The notes under the pieces are model-generated. The model had not been told where the DNA came from and did not search any database. It saw only the letters and a list, made by a program, of their open reading frames with translations. Shown here piece after piece: positions 48,577-60,599 of a DNA stretch of 64,000 nucleotides; positions within the stretch are counted from its first letter, which is position 1; each line of letters starts with the position of its first letter. The translations under genes were made by a program, and so were the position numbers. The stretch is from Petaurus breviceps papuanus (lineage: Eukaryota; Chordata; Mammalia; Diprotodontia; Petauridae), in NCBI GenBank assembly GCA_028583685.1, contig JAMXIF010000003.1, positions 79,264,360 through 79,328,359 of the forward strand, in the 5' to 3' direction.

Positions 48577-49439
48577 TTTATATGCAACTGGGAAATAAGA
48601 TAAACAGGCACCAGGGTATAGAGATCCATCTTGCCCTACTGGAAAGTCGGAGGGAGGATGGAGGAGGACATAGGAGAGAGCAGATTGGGGCAGGGGGTAT
48701 ACAGTGGGATTGCTCTTTTGGGTTGGTGGGGAGGGGAAAGATGGAGAGAAAATTTGTAACTCAATCTTGTGGAAAAGAATGATACAAACTAAAAATAAAC
48801 ATAAAATGTAATTTAAAAAATTTTAAAATTAAATACTACATGTGAGTGAAATATCAACAGCAGCACTACTAGTATCCTTATTGACATCATCATTTTATAT
48901 ATCTCTATTAATATTTTTTCAAGTAATCTTAATGGATGCTGGGTTTTTTTTAAAAGGAAATGCATTTTAAAACTCATGTGATAGTAATATATGACACTTA
49001 TTCCAGAAGTATGAAATAATAATAATGTAAAATGGAAAGATTAAAGTCTTTATGATTCTCCATATGAAAGTCTAGTTTTAGATGCCTGTGGCCTCCTCCT
49101 ACCTCATTCCTGCTGTGTTTTTCTCTATTACTGTGCAGGAGGAGAGAATTCCTTCAGGCAACTAATTATCTAGTCACAATTGCTTTTCTTGACCTGGTTT
49201 AATCTTTTTCTCTTCTTTGGAACTTAGTGGGGAAAAAGTAACCACTCATAGCCTCACACTAGCTCATGTAAGAGTCATGCCTGCCTAATTAGTTGCCAAA
49301 TCTTGTCTTTCTTTTGTCGCTTTTTCTCCACTCACATAGTCACCCTCAGACCCTCATTGCGTTGCACACAGACTGTTGCAGGAAACTTTTATTTGGTCTC
49401 TTTAGATCAAAGCTGATTTTCCTGAAGTACAGATTTGAT

Positions 49440-49700
49440 TGGGGCAGCTGGGTGGTGCAGTGGATAGAACGTTGCCCCTGGAGTCAGGAAGACTCCTCTT
49501 CCTGAGTTCAAATCTGGGCTGAGACACTTACTGTGGACCTGGGCAAGTCGCTTAACCCTGTTTGCCTCAGTTTCCTCATTTGTAAAATAACCTAGAGAAA
49601 CAAATCAAAAACCACTCCAGTATGTTTGCCAGGAATACCCCAAAAGGGATCATGAAAATCAAACATGATTGAAAAGATTGAACAAGAACAGCAAAACACA
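49440..49700 (+). mobile_element. SINE with RTE/BovB-like tail
   Basis: ggggcagctgggtggtgcagtgg head; 'cctcagtttcctcatttgtaaaa'; 'ccactccagtatgtttgcc...aaacatgattgaaaagattgaacaagaac'. Confidence 0.93.
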
Positions 49701-49854
49701 GTAGAGATCTTTTATTCTCTGCATCTTTTTATTGATTATGTAACTAAAAAGATGTATTCTACAGTAAATTATAGTTTTGTAAAAGTCTAGTAGTCAATTC
49801 CCTTCTCCTATTTTCCTCAAGAATACTTATTACCCATACAAATCATTCCTTATA

Positions 49855-51030
49855 AAGATTGTTTTAGGGAGGAGAAAGTGGGAATAAGGATCAGTGTTTT
49901 TTGAGATACTCTAAATTGCCAAAAATTACACTCTTCTTGATTTTTTCCAGTCATTTGATATATTCCTCTGAAAACTGTATCATCCTCAATACTGACCTCT
50001 GCATACATTTGACCTGGTCCAACTATTTTTCCTATCTTCCTTTCCTTTAGTGACATTTTCTTTTAGATATTAGACGTTAATATGCAAACGAGATTGTTGA
50101 CATATTTTCTATTTTCTTATGTTTGTTATACTCCTTATGGATAGTTCAACTCTAAATACTTTGGGTATGATCTGGCTTACTGAGTCTCACAACAAACTTT
50201 TGACAACTAATTTCTCCTTCCCCATTCCTTGTTTTTTGAGGTGATATTGCTCATAATCTTCTACTATCTTCTTTTGTAGCATTGTTAAAATGAGTTCATG
50301 GTCTAAATCTGTTGTACCCTTGACTTCCGTGTCTCTCCAATTGTCAAGGAGATCAACTGTTTGCTGGCTGTGGTGCTTTCTAGGTCCTTTTAGCCTCTGA
50401 GTTTTGGTAATTGCTTTATGTTGATCAGAATTCTGTTGAATGTTGTATTAGTCTGTGTCAATGTCCTTTCCTGTTTTGGTGTCAGTGACCTGTTAGAATA
50501 GGTCCTATTGGTTCTGTTTTAATTGTATGCCATGTCTTCTGATGTTTTCCTTTCCTTCTAATTTAATCTTGATTTTGATCATTTCTGCAATATTTAAGTG
50601 AACTAGCTCAGTACACACAGACAACCAGTTCTTAAATGACTGGCATTATTACACTTATGGTTTGTTAAGATAAAGTCACTATCATTTTTAATATTGTTGT
50701 TTCTTACTGTGTTTAGCATCATCCAGTTGTGTTCTTTATTCGCGATATATAGACGTGAGACATCTGTGTAGTCTACAAAGTTGTTTGTCCTCTTATGTTT
50801 CTTGATACTGAGTTATTTTCTGATATATGTTTCTGGCATCTTTTATGTCTGCTCTTGTATTTAAGGCACCAAGTATTAAAGTGGGTTGCTTCAACCTGGA
50901 AGGTCATATTGAGTACCAGAATATTTCTCTAAATCCCTATCCTCTGCAACTGGTGCAGTAGTATAAGCTGAAGTTATTTTCATGGTATTTTTTTTTTGCC
51001 TTTATGCATGTGACTGCTGCAAAGAGAAGT
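49855..51030 (-). mobile_element. RTE-clade LINE relic, minus strand
   Basis: Read on the minus strand, 51000-50600 resembles an RTE/AP-endonuclease segment: a TLILG-like strand before a truncated DLN, then NTVRNNNIKNDSDFILTN (about 50660-50715). 50060-49860 contains VGPGQMYAEVSIEDD, like the RT entry motif PGPDQIxAE. The frame is heavily broken. The order (endonuclease before RT) is right for RTE. Confidence 0.55.
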
Positions 51031-51339
51031 GACCAGACATCCCATGAAATGCTACGTACTTGGGATTAGGGTCACATCATGAAACCAACTTTGCCAACTC
51101 CTTTTTCTCCTATCCAAGAAGAATCTGTGAACCATCCTTTCATTTAGCTTTAATTTCCTTATATCTTCTGGGTTTATTTAGAGAAAGAATATCAGTATTG
51201 ATACAATTCAGTTCCACCAATAGCATGTCAACTCTGAAGTCTTTGGATAAGGATCTCACATTTAAAGTACAAACAGTTAAATTCAGTTTAAGGTTTATTT
51301 AAAATCTGTTATTCTTAGCACCCTCTCCCCCTTTTACAG

Positions 51340-53135
51340 TCACTCTGCTATTTTAACTATAGAAGCAGAAGAGGGTCTATGTAGCAATAAGGGCCATTTT
51401 GTATTTCTTTTATGTTTGTTTGCTTTATGGGTTGCCATGGTAAATAAGCCTCTCTGTACTTAGCTAGACTAATTCTTAGACAGTAGAGACAATCTGGCTC
51501 AGAGGTTACATTCTATAAACTTTCCTGGCATGGTTGATGCCCTTCAAGCTTGTAATATATTTCAAGAAACCACGATCACCTCTACACTCTTTGATGGGAT
51601 ATCAATATATGATTTTGTGGAGGATTTATTTGTAAAGAGTAAAGGTATTAAGTTATGTCATTATTTTCCTTTAACTTTGTGATCACTAGCTCTTAATTCT
51701 ACTGTCAAAGCTACACATGGCATCCTGAGTTATGGGTCCCTGTGTGATCTCTTTATGCTTTTAGCCTTGTAAATATATTTCCCGGGATGGAGGCATATAT
51801 TTTCCTTTTAATCATGTATCCACAGGTCACCCTGACCTGGTACAGTAAAAAGTCTTCTTGTTGTTAAATGTTTCCTTCATTTTGTAATATAACTTTTGAA
51901 ATAATACAATTACTTTTTTCTTCTAAATCATGGGATTCTGCTTATTCCTTGTTAATTTCTTGGATGCAATCCTTTTCCTCACCTGAGGCAGGTCCTCTTT
52001 CTCCAGTCTTAGATTGGATGTTCTTTTCCCATGAAAAAGTAAAAAAAAAAAAAACAATTCCACCCTCCTCAAATACATATCAAACTCAAATTGTTAGGGA
52101 GTCCTTTGCCACCTTGAAGGCCATCTATTTGAAGAGTCTAGAACTTCAAGGATAGGTCATTGTACTCCAGCATGAGTTAAATATATAGATTAAGAAATAC
52201 TTTTACTTAAGAGGTGGCTATGCCTACAGGAAGCATGTAATTATCTCTTGTAGTGTTGCTCAGTCATTTTCAGTTGTGTCCAACTCTTGGTGACTCCATT
52301 TGGTGTTTTCTTGGCAAAGACACTGCATGATTTGCTATTTCCTTCTGCAGCTCATTTTACAGATAAAGAAACTGAAGGAAACAGAGCTAAGTGGCTTCCC
52401 TAGGGTCACACAACTAAGTGTCTGAGGCCAGATTTGAACTCAAGAGGATGAATCTTCCTGATTTGAGGTCTGGTGCTCTATTCACTGTGCCTGCTAGCTA
52501 CCCCATCTCTTGTAATAGGTAGAGACTTTAACCCTGACCACTAAGTTAACACATAATCCTCCAAGGTTCTTTTGACAGTTCAGAACAGGATTTCCATTGT
52601 TTTGTTATAATACTGATTCTATTAGCCTTTTTTATCTCAGTTCCCTTGCCGCCTGAACCAAGCTGGCTCTCACTTCTGGTTCGAACCATTAATTACTATC
52701 AAGACAAAGATATCTTTCCACAGCATTTTTACCTATGGAGATATTGGGGTACAAAGGAGATGCTTTGATTTGTATCATTTCACTGACCATTGAGATGACC
52801 TGGGCCATTATGTTGCTAATATTGAAGTTAAATTATAATAAGACTTAAAGCATGCCCTTTTATACATCTATGGTATCTATTCTTAGATTTTTTTTCTGTA
52901 CTCACTCTATGCCCCTTAGCTAATACTATCAATGAGAATGAAGTGCCATTAGAGGCTTGCCAGGTTGATTGGCTATATACAGGCAGCCATTGTAACGTAG
53001 AAGAACGACTTGCTCTTGAATTCTCTAGAAGTCCTTCAGTAGAAGACCTTGTGTGGGCTCAGAATTACATGGAAAATATCTTTCTTATTATTCAGGTAGT
53101 ATATCTTATGATCTTCTTGCTATGGAGCTAGCTGC
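51340..53135 (+). other. Unclassified stretch with several open frames
   Basis: Few recognisable repeats apart from the SINE at 52248-52506. Open + frames at 51868-52155 and 52922-53131 (for example EACQVDWLYTGSHCNVEERL, then LALEFSRSPSVEDLVWAQNY) have protein-like composition, unlike the neighbouring intron. I recognise no family. It may be an old mobile-element or other insert. An exon-like segment 52920-53095 with AG/GT borders does not fit the phase of PREX2 exon J. Confidence 0.35.
52248..52506 (-). mobile_element. SINE with RTE/BovB-like tail, reverse orientation
   Basis: 'tgttgctcagtcattttcagttgtgtccaactcttggtgactcc', 'cattttacagataaagaaactgaagg' and 'gctctattcactgtgcctgctagctacccc'. 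Confidence 0.93.
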
Positions 53136-54075
53136 TTTTCCTTTTGACTTTGTTGTGACCAGCCCGATGCTACCATATTTTTATTTACTCTTGCCAATCC
53201 TGAGTGGAAAAGAAGAATATGTATCCTAGGAAGTTTCATTTTTATGAAAGTGATAGAATTATTACCTAGTAGACTGCAGAACTATGACAAGTAGGCAAGA
53301 GCATGAGACTAGCATGCAACATGAAAGATTCAGAGTTGATTGAGGATTATCACCAATTATATAAAAAATCAGTAGCCTCAAATTCCAGGGAGACATTCCA
53401 GAGTAAGGAAAGGGATTGTGTTTCTTCCACAGTGCTATTGAGATAGTTGAGTAAGATGAGGGAGGTTGAGGGTTGGCGGTTGGGAGATAGGACCCAGGAC
53501 AATGTTTGCTACCACTGTAAAAGAATACTCTTGGCTGGAGACTTGAGTTGTCATGATCCACCCATCCTAAACTAAAGAACACATAAAAAAGAGGAATGGT
53601 TTTTAGTCTGAAATATCAGACAATGATAGTAAAAACAGGGATATACATCACCATGTTTATTGCTGCTACTGACATCAAAGTTTAAAAGAAGATAGGTCAG
53701 CTAATCCATCACTTAATAGAGATCTTTAAAACCTGTTACTTTGTGATTGGTTTCCCCAGAGACTAAAACAGATCACATGATTCTGCTTTTGCATATAACA
53801 TCCAAAAGGTTGGATAATTGAAAGCAAATTCATCACTACCACTGGAGAAAGAGAATGAAAAGCACATGAGCTACTCAGGGTTATGACTGCAAAGGACAAA
53901 ATTATTTTAATTTTTTTTATTTTGTTTTAAATTAACATATGGTTACGAAGTAGACTATATATCTATCGTGGGCAGGACAGCCTAGCTAAATTCAGAGAGG
54001 TCTACAACTTAAAAGTTAGTCACCAATTGTGTTTCTTTGGTTGCTGCAACTCTTAAAGGTTATCTACTAAGGCTA
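53136..54075. other. Intronic sequence without recognised content
   Basis: The minus-strand open frame at 53262-53582 has no recognised family or splice context. Confidence 0.4.
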
Positions 54076-54079
54076 TGTT

Positions 54080-54285
54080 GCATTTGCTTTCTGTGTGACC
54101 CTGGGCAAGTCATTTAATCTGCTTGTCTCAGTTTCCTCATCTGTAAAATGAGGATAATAATAGCAGCTACTTCCCAAGATTCTTTTGAGGATTAAATGAG
54201 ATTAAAATTATAAAGCATTTAGCATAGTGCCTAGCAAGTCGTAAGTTCTATGTAAATGTTAATTTATTATTATTATTGATGAGAT
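54080..54285 (+). mobile_element. MIR-like SINE, forward, 5' truncated
   Basis: 'ctgtgtgaccctgggcaagtcatttaatctg', 'cagtttcctcatctgtaaaatgaggataataatag' and 'gaggattaaatgag...aaagcatttagcatagtgcctagc'. Confidence 0.9.
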
Positions 54286-54439
54286 GAATATAGATTTATA
54301 CTAGTAAAAAGTATATACAAACTCATAGCAAACAATGACCATCTTTGAAAAATTATAGTCATTTCTTTAAAGAGCCAAGTACCTTGTGCTTTAGAAAATG
54401 AGCAAACATGTGAACATGATACATAGATATAAATTGTTT

Positions 54440-54560
54440 ATTGGTCTTAGAGGGCTCCTCTAACTTTACAGATGAGGAAACTGAGGTAAAGAGAGGCACT
54501 AAGTAACTTACCTAGTGTTTCACAACTTATGTCTGGGGACTAGGACATTACCTTTTTTAA
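54440..54560 (-). mobile_element. SINE fragment, reverse orientation
   Basis: 'actttacagatgaggaaactgaggtaaagagagg'. Confidence 0.75.
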
Positions 54561-54897
54561 GTACAGCCTACTTATAAGTACATAAGAAAGTGAGGCCCAT
54601 TACCAAAACAACAACAAAACATACAGTTCAGTGCAGGTGACCTGTGAGTTAAATCAAGAGAATCATCTTCCTATATAAAGTATAGACACCATGTTGATAT
54701 TACTACTTGTTAATGATGAAGTATCTTCATTGCTAAAAAACAAACAAGATCATAAAGTTGACCAAAGGACAAGACAACGAGTTAAAATTTATTTTAAAAT
54801 ACAAGGCAATTTTTCTTCAAGCACAGTAACTGATGTAGAAACTCTAACTCATGAAATTATCACCTCTTCCTAATTTTTGCCATGTCTCTAGTTTTCT

Positions 54898-55057
54898 TTA
54901 TTTTTATTTATTATTGTCTTTTTGGAGAGTAATTGGGTTTCAGTGACTTGCCCAAGGTCACAGGGCTAATAAGTGTTAAGTGTCTGAGGCTGGATTTGAA
55001 CTCAGGTCCTCCTCATTCCAGGGCCAGTGCTCTATTCACTGCATCATCTAGACGCCC
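54898..55057 (-). mobile_element. tRNA-derived marsupial SINE with exact 12-bp TSD
   Basis: Reversed body from the T-rich tail through agtaattgggtttcagtgacttgcccaagg to catcatctagacgcccc. ctctagttttct stands at 54886-54897 and 55058-55069. Confidence 0.92.
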
Positions 55058-55069
55058 CTCTAGTTTTCT

Positions 55070-55855
55070 ACATTGTATTTTAAGGTAGAAAAATGAAACT
55101 CTGGATCATTCATTTAATTGAGAGCTGTGAAAATTTATTTGGAATCTGTTTAGAATATATGTAAAAGTTCAAGATTTTGTTAACCTATATTTAAATTTTT
55201 GTGATAGGTAATATCATTTAAGTGTAATACTAATTTTGAGCCTGAGGATGTAGCTGTTTAAAAAGTCTCATAAAGAAGATATTCAAGTGAAAGGTTGCAT
55301 TTTTATAGCTTCTACTTTTAGGAATAATTGGGCTATGAGATTTCCTTTTCTGAAGACCTAAGAATTTGTCAGTCTCTGTACCCTATCTCCTCCTTAAATT
55401 TATATTTCTCTTTTCTATTCTTTCAACTGAATTGCATTTACTTTTATAACTTAAGATGCTTCAGCATTTCTGTTTTCCTGACATTTGCAAAGGGAAAATA
55501 AAGCAACATTCCATCCCTGTTTACATGCAAGCTGGGGCTTAGAGTTGTCAGTATTATAAATTTAACCTGATCTAATAGTTTGCTAATGAGATGTTAGACA
55601 ACCAGGAGAAAGCAATCATGTCTGCAAAGATTTTATATTACTTTATTATGTTTAATAGCTTAGTAGACTTTTTAACATTATGTAAAAAAATATGAAATAC
55701 CCAGTACTTAGAAAATAAGACTGATAATTTTCTGGCATATTCTTCAACACAATCTAATTACATGAAGAACTTAGCCATATTTGTTTATCTCTAGATGTCT
55801 CTAAACTTTAAACAGGACATTCAAGTTATATAATTGGTGTTTACTACTTAAGAAC
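55070..55855. other. Intronic sequence without recognised content
   Basis: No gene or repeat recognised. Confidence 0.45.
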
Positions 55856-55857
55856 AC

Positions 55858-56025
55858 TGAATTTCATGGCAGAGGATATAATTTGAAATCCTGTATCTGT
55901 TACAACCTTTGTGACCTTGAGCAGATGACTTAAGAATCTCTCTGTACCTCAGTTTTAAAATGAGGAGGTTTAAACTAGGTGGCAAAGATCCTTCCAGCCC
56001 AAAATCTGTAAGCCTAAAATCCACT
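55858..56025 (+). mobile_element. SINE, forward, degraded
   Basis: 'ctttgtgaccttgagcagatgacttaagaatctc', 'cctcagttttaaaatgaggagg' and 'gatccttccagccc'. Confidence 0.75.
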
Positions 56026-56310
56026 CTTTTATTTGTAATGGAAACTTCACTCCAAGTGTTTCAAAAACTTAAATGGAATACTATTACAAAAAAAGTTTGG
56101 GATCCTTTTAGCTTGCTATACTTTACTTTTTCCCCCACATGATTTGTGGTCAGTTATTTATATCTTTGCTGACATGCAAAAGTGGTACAAGGTGATATCA
56201 CTTTAATAGCATATTTGGGAAGTAATTGGATAGCTAAGTTAGAGTATATTGGTTTTCCTTTGGTGCCATGTGTATATATGTATGTGTGTATATAATATTT
56301 TAACTTTTTT

Positions 56311-56468
56311 GTTGTTTTTTGGAGGGGGGAGGGCAGGGCAATTGGGATTAAGCGACTTGCCCAAAGTCACATTGCTAGTAAGTGTTAAGTGTCGGAGGTC
56401 AGATTTGAACTCAGGTCCTCCTGACTCCAGGGCTGGTGCTGTATTCTCTATGCCACCTAGCCTCCTCC
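56311..56468 (-). mobile_element. tRNA-derived marsupial SINE, 'cttcccccctcc' tail type, with TSD
   Basis: Reversed body from gttgttttttggaggggggagggcagggcaattggg to tatgccacctagcctcc. The flanks attttaactttttt (56297-56310) and attctaactttttt (56469-56482) agree at 13 of 14 bases. Confidence 0.92.
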
Positions 56469-56689
56469 ATTCTAACTTTTTTAATTCCTCTGCTATTTAT
56501 CAGTGTTTTCTTGTCCACTCAACACTCCCCACTATAATGGTGAAGTAGAACCAAATAAAATAAATTAACACGTTGTCCTTGTTTGACAACATATGCCTCA
56601 TACTTCACTTGAAGTACACTTCCATGCTACTGAAGAGAGATAGGCATGCTTTATCAGTATACTGAACGTAAAATTGACCACTGCATCAT

Positions 56690-57440
56690 TCAAAGTTATG
56701 ATATCTTTCTTTCAGTTTCTTCTTTTATATGACTGTTATAGTTGTATAATTTGTTCTCCTGATTTTTCTTTCTTAGCTTTGAATCAACTCACAAAAATGT
56801 TCCCAGTTTTCTCCAATTTCATTTCTTATGGCTCTATACCATTCTGTTATATTCATATATGCAAAGTTATCTTGCCATTTCCTAATCAATGGACACCTAC
56901 TTTGCTTTCAGGGTTTTAATGCGAAAGTATTGTTATAAATATTTTGGAATATATAATCCTGTTTTAGGGTGTTGGCCTCCTTGAGATAGATGTTTTGTAT
57001 CATGATATTGGTGTTTCAAAAGGTATGTGACTATTTAGTGCCTTTTCTAACATTATTTCAAATTATTTTCCAGAACAGTTGGATGAAATGACAATTCTTC
57101 CACAAGTGCCTTAATGTGGCTTTCTTTCCACTTCCCTTCCAGCATGTATCACTTTCAACCTGTCTTCTTTGCCAAATCTGTTAGGTGTGAGATGAAAACT
57201 CAGAGTTCTTTAAATTTTCATTTCTTCTATTATTTGGAACATTCTTTGTACTGTTCATATCTTTTGACCTGTTGAAAAGTACTTATTTTTGTGGATTTCT
57301 ATTAGTTTCTTATGTATCCAGGATATCAGAGACATTGGCTGCAAAACATGGCGTTATGTTTGTATTGAATTTATCCTGGTGCTTCTATAGCTTTTTTCAT
57401 CTTGAAAAATCTAGGCCATTTAAAATATACAGATGCTGGC
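56690..57440 (-). mobile_element. L1 3' region, minus strand, old
   Basis: 'cttgccatttcctaatcaatggacacc', 'ttataaatattttggaatatataat', 'ttttccagaacagttggatgaaatgacaa' and 'gatatcagagacattggctgcaaaa' occur in the same order as in the reversed L1 at the window's right end. Confidence 0.72.
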
Positions 57441-57739
57441 ACTGTTGGAAGCCAGCCTCTCAAGAAGATCCATCAGTGTATTCAAGGCTCATCTCGCTCA
57501 CATTGGAATACCAGATGAAGTCAAAAATGATAGCGGAATTAAAATGAAACAACTAAACAAAATATTTTCCTGTGGGGATAAAGATGGGGAGAAATCTGTG
57601 AGATCTAGATAAACATAATTGTTTCTAGAATTTTAAAATCATGTATTTTCTTCTCTATCCCATATATTTTTCCATATTCTTTATTCATAGGTATCATGTA
57701 GAAACAGTTTGATAGTGATGGAAAATTTCAGTTTTAATT

Positions 57740-58002
57740 ATTCTCCAGCTAGGTGCTGCAGTGGATAGAATATTAGACTAGGATTCGGGAAGCCCTGAGT
57801 TCAAATATTACTTCAGACACTTACTAGCCTAATTGTGTAACCCTGGGCAAGTTCACTGGACTTGTCTCAGTTTCAGTTTCATCATTTTTTATATGGGGAT
57901 AATATTAGCACCTATCTGTCAAGATTATTGTAAGACAAATATGAGATAATATGAAGCATTTTCCCTCCTTAAAGCACTGCACAAATGCTACTTGTTATTA
58001 TC
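57740..58002 (+). mobile_element. SINE with MIR-like 3' part, nearly complete
   Basis: ctccagctaggtgctgcagtgg head through 'gggcaagttcactgg...' to 'cttaaagcactgcacaaatgctacttgttatt'. Confidence 0.88.
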
Positions 58003-58369
58003 CTAAGAGCAGCATTGAACCATATTAATCTCCCTTTAAACTGGGGCCAAGAAGAGAGAGATACTTACCTAAGAGAGACAGGTTAGGTGGCAGCAAGGAA
58101 ACTGGAGTAGAAATGATTTTGTTTGTATGTCCCACATCTTGAATGTGGAATAATCAAAGGACACTTCATTATTATATTAGTATAAACTAACTTAAGGTTA
58201 CCTCTGATGCCTAGATCTAGAGCTAGAGAACATCTTTGTTAGATGATGATTATTTATGTAACAAAACTATTCTTTGCTTTTCAAAAGTATTTATCTTTAT
58301 ATAAAAAGCCCCATTAGTACATTTTAAATTATATTTGATCACTCCCAAAATATTCCCTTCATTGATACA

Positions 58370-58555
58370 GTGTTGTAAAGTGAAAAAGGGAGTAACTTTA
58401 TAGTCACAGAACCTGGGTTTGAATCCTGGTTTAGCCACTTATTAGGTATATGACTTTGAACAGGTCATTTAATCCCTGTACCTCAGTTTCTTCATCTGTA
58501 AAATGAAGAGGACGAACTAGATGGTTTCTAAGGTCTCTCTCAGCTCCATATTTAT
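58370..58555 (+). mobile_element. MIR-like SINE, forward
   Basis: 'gggtttgaatcctggtttagccacttattagg', 'cctcagtttcttcatctgtaaaatgaagagg' and 'aaggtctctctcagctcc'. Confidence 0.85.
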
Positions 58556-58740
58556 GAACTTGTGACTACTCAGGAAAGTATCTATTGCCTATAAATATAT
58601 ATGGGTGTATGCTCTAAGTTAATTAAAAGTGTTTCTTGTTTATAACATCTATATTGAAATAACTTGCTATTGAGAGGTTGTATTCATAGCTGGTGTTCAT
58701 GTTCAGTTTTATTTTAGGTGTAGTTTAAAAAAACTGTGTG

Positions 58741-58909
58741 GGGGCAGCTAGGTGGCAAAGTGAATAGAGTGCCAGCCCTGGAGTCGGGAGGACCTGAGTT
58801 CAAATTTGGCCTCAGACACTTAACACAAAACTAGCCGTGTGACCTTGGGCAAGTCACTTAACCCCAATTGCCCTACCTTCCCCCCTCCAAAAAGCAAAAA
58901 AAAAAGAAA
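58741..58909 (+). mobile_element. tRNA-derived marsupial SINE, 'cttcccccctccaaaa' tail type, with TSD
   Basis: ggggcagctaggtggcaaag ... gagttcaaatttggcctcag ... aaccccaattgccctaccttcccccctcc plus A-rich tail. Flanks tttaaaaaaactgtgtg and tttaaaaagctgtgta form a slightly diverged duplication. Confidence 0.93.
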
Positions 58910-58925
58910 TTTAAAAAGCTGTGTA

Positions 58926-60165
58926 GAAGATCTGGTTAAAAGAAAAACAACATAAAACCGAATATAGATAGCTAGATAGACACAACAAGTCTTTGTTGCA
59001 AGATGGCTTAGTTTTCACATGGACCATTGAAGCATTTTAAAATTATGACTGAACTCTCTTATCTTTCTGACTAATAACTTGCTCCTTGGTGACAATATTT
59101 ATCCAACTAAATAAAAGTAAAAGCATTTATTGGGCATCACAAACAATTAGAAACATCTTCAAAGGAAAACTTGGTTGTAAATCACCCATATCCTGAAATT
59201 AAGCAAAATTTATTGTTTTCACCAAAACAAGAGAAATGGAGATCAAAGTGATCTGGGGCTCTGAATGACCAGTGGAATTGATGAGTGTTTGGAGTAACAA
59301 AAGGGAAAATGTGCACCCAGATAAATCAATGGGGAACATACAGTTTTTGTAAGAAAGAGCTGTCAATGTTTTGTGGAAGCAAGATTGATTTATGTTTTTA
59401 ACTCTAGTGATTTCTCCACCTGATCACAAGCACAGTAGCTCTTGAAAATATATTTTAGATATTCTACTTATATTTTCTTGAGTGAATTTTATTCAGGTTT
59501 GTTTTGTTCCATTTCATTTATTCTGACATTCCAGAGTTCTTTTGTTTCATAGATAGATAATGGAAGATGAATGAATGGTAAATTATCTTTTCAAAGCTTT
59601 ACCTCCAGTACAGCTAGGAAATGTATTCTGAGATCATAGCTCAGGCTGTGAAAGACATCAATTTAGGCTTAAAAGAAATCAATATAAATGTTCCTCAAAA
59701 ACATTTGATTATTGTATAAAGATTCTTATGGGAGAGACAGGAAGTGGGAAGGAGGGATCTAAAAAAAACCCCAAACTTGGCAACATAGGAGATGCTCAAA
59801 TAGACTCAGTTCCCCCCCCCCACCTTTTCTTTTAGCATTATGTGCAAAAGACAGCTATAGGGGCATATATCAAGGACAAATTAATGATTGGTATGAAAAT
59901 TTAAGAATATTGTAATGGAGGTTTTTTGACATATAATAAATTCTCATCAAAGATATAGTCCAAATAAATTAAAACTTGAGGAAACAAATTAGCTGCAGTA
60001 GAAAGGGATAAAAAACGTCTCTGTTTTCAAATAAAAAGGAAGAACAAGAAAGGGATGGACTCAGAGCTTGGAGAAGATGGTATCATTGCAAGTCATCAAA
60101 AAGAGAAAGCTTAATTATTTAACAAGTTTGCTTTGTTCATTTCTATTGAAGGGGATGAGTTGGGG
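58926..60165. other. Intronic sequence without recognised content
   Basis: A C9 run at 59812-59821 and scattered A/T-rich text; no gene or clear repeat. Confidence 0.4.
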
Positions 60166-60167
60166 GG

Positions 60168-60418
60168 GGGAGCATTTACTAAGCCCCTACTACATGACAG
60201 GCACTGTGTTAAGAATTTTACAAATATTATCTAATTTGTTCTTCACAGCAACCTTGGGAGATGGGTGCTTTTATTATACCTATTTTATAATTGAGGAAAC
60301 TGAGACAACCAGGTTAAATGATTTGTCTGGGAGTGCATAGCTAATAAAAGTAAGTTGTAAAGTAAATCTAGTAAAAGTTGTCTGAGATGAGATTTGAACT
60401 CAGATCTTCCTACTCAAA
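60168..60418 (-). mobile_element. CORE/MIR-like SINE, reverse orientation
   Basis: 'agcatttactaagcccctactacatgacaggcactgtgttaag', 'ttcacagcaaccttgggagatggg', 'ataattgaggaaactgagac' and 'gatttgaactcagatcttcctac'. A ~25-bp stretch is near-duplicated inside it (gtaagttgtaaagta.. / gtaaaagttg..). Confidence 0.88.
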
Positions 60419-60599
60419 AATGTTAAGAATTTTCTTAAAATTGGAAAGGGCATAAAAATATAATGAAAAAGGGATTGTCGCCTAAGATAAGAGAGGAGAT
60501 AACAAAATACTTAAATACTTTAAGTAATAATAGATAACATGCAGTACTTTAATGTTTAAAGCATTTTGCATATATAATTTCATTTGTTTGAGTTATACA

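Larger units (their letters stand above)
45971..48826 (+). mobile_element. Half-L1 (HAL1-like): L1 5' UTR and ORF1 without ORF2, about 2.86 kb
   Basis: Begins with the L1-type start ggctgagccaagattgtggt. A 0.7-kb 5' UTR leads to an ORF1 relic (46677-47685), followed directly by a 1.1-kb 3' region ending in 'actaaaaataaacataaaatgtaatttaaaaa'. No endonuclease or reverse-transcriptase motif and no room for ORF2. The order 5' UTR, ORF1, 3' UTR, A-rich end is that of HAL1 elements. No clear target-site duplication was found. Confidence 0.85.

Noticed and set aside
48272-48782. Two overlapping frames with long Cys-Val runs
   Set aside because: They are created by the GT microsatellite in the half-L1 3' region.
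52920-53095. Possible extra PREX2 exon with AG and GT borders
   Set aside because: Exon J ends in phase 2, so joining it here would place a stop right after the junction. The open frame needs a phase-1 partner, and its residues do not resemble the expected P-Rex2 continuation (AFYL...).
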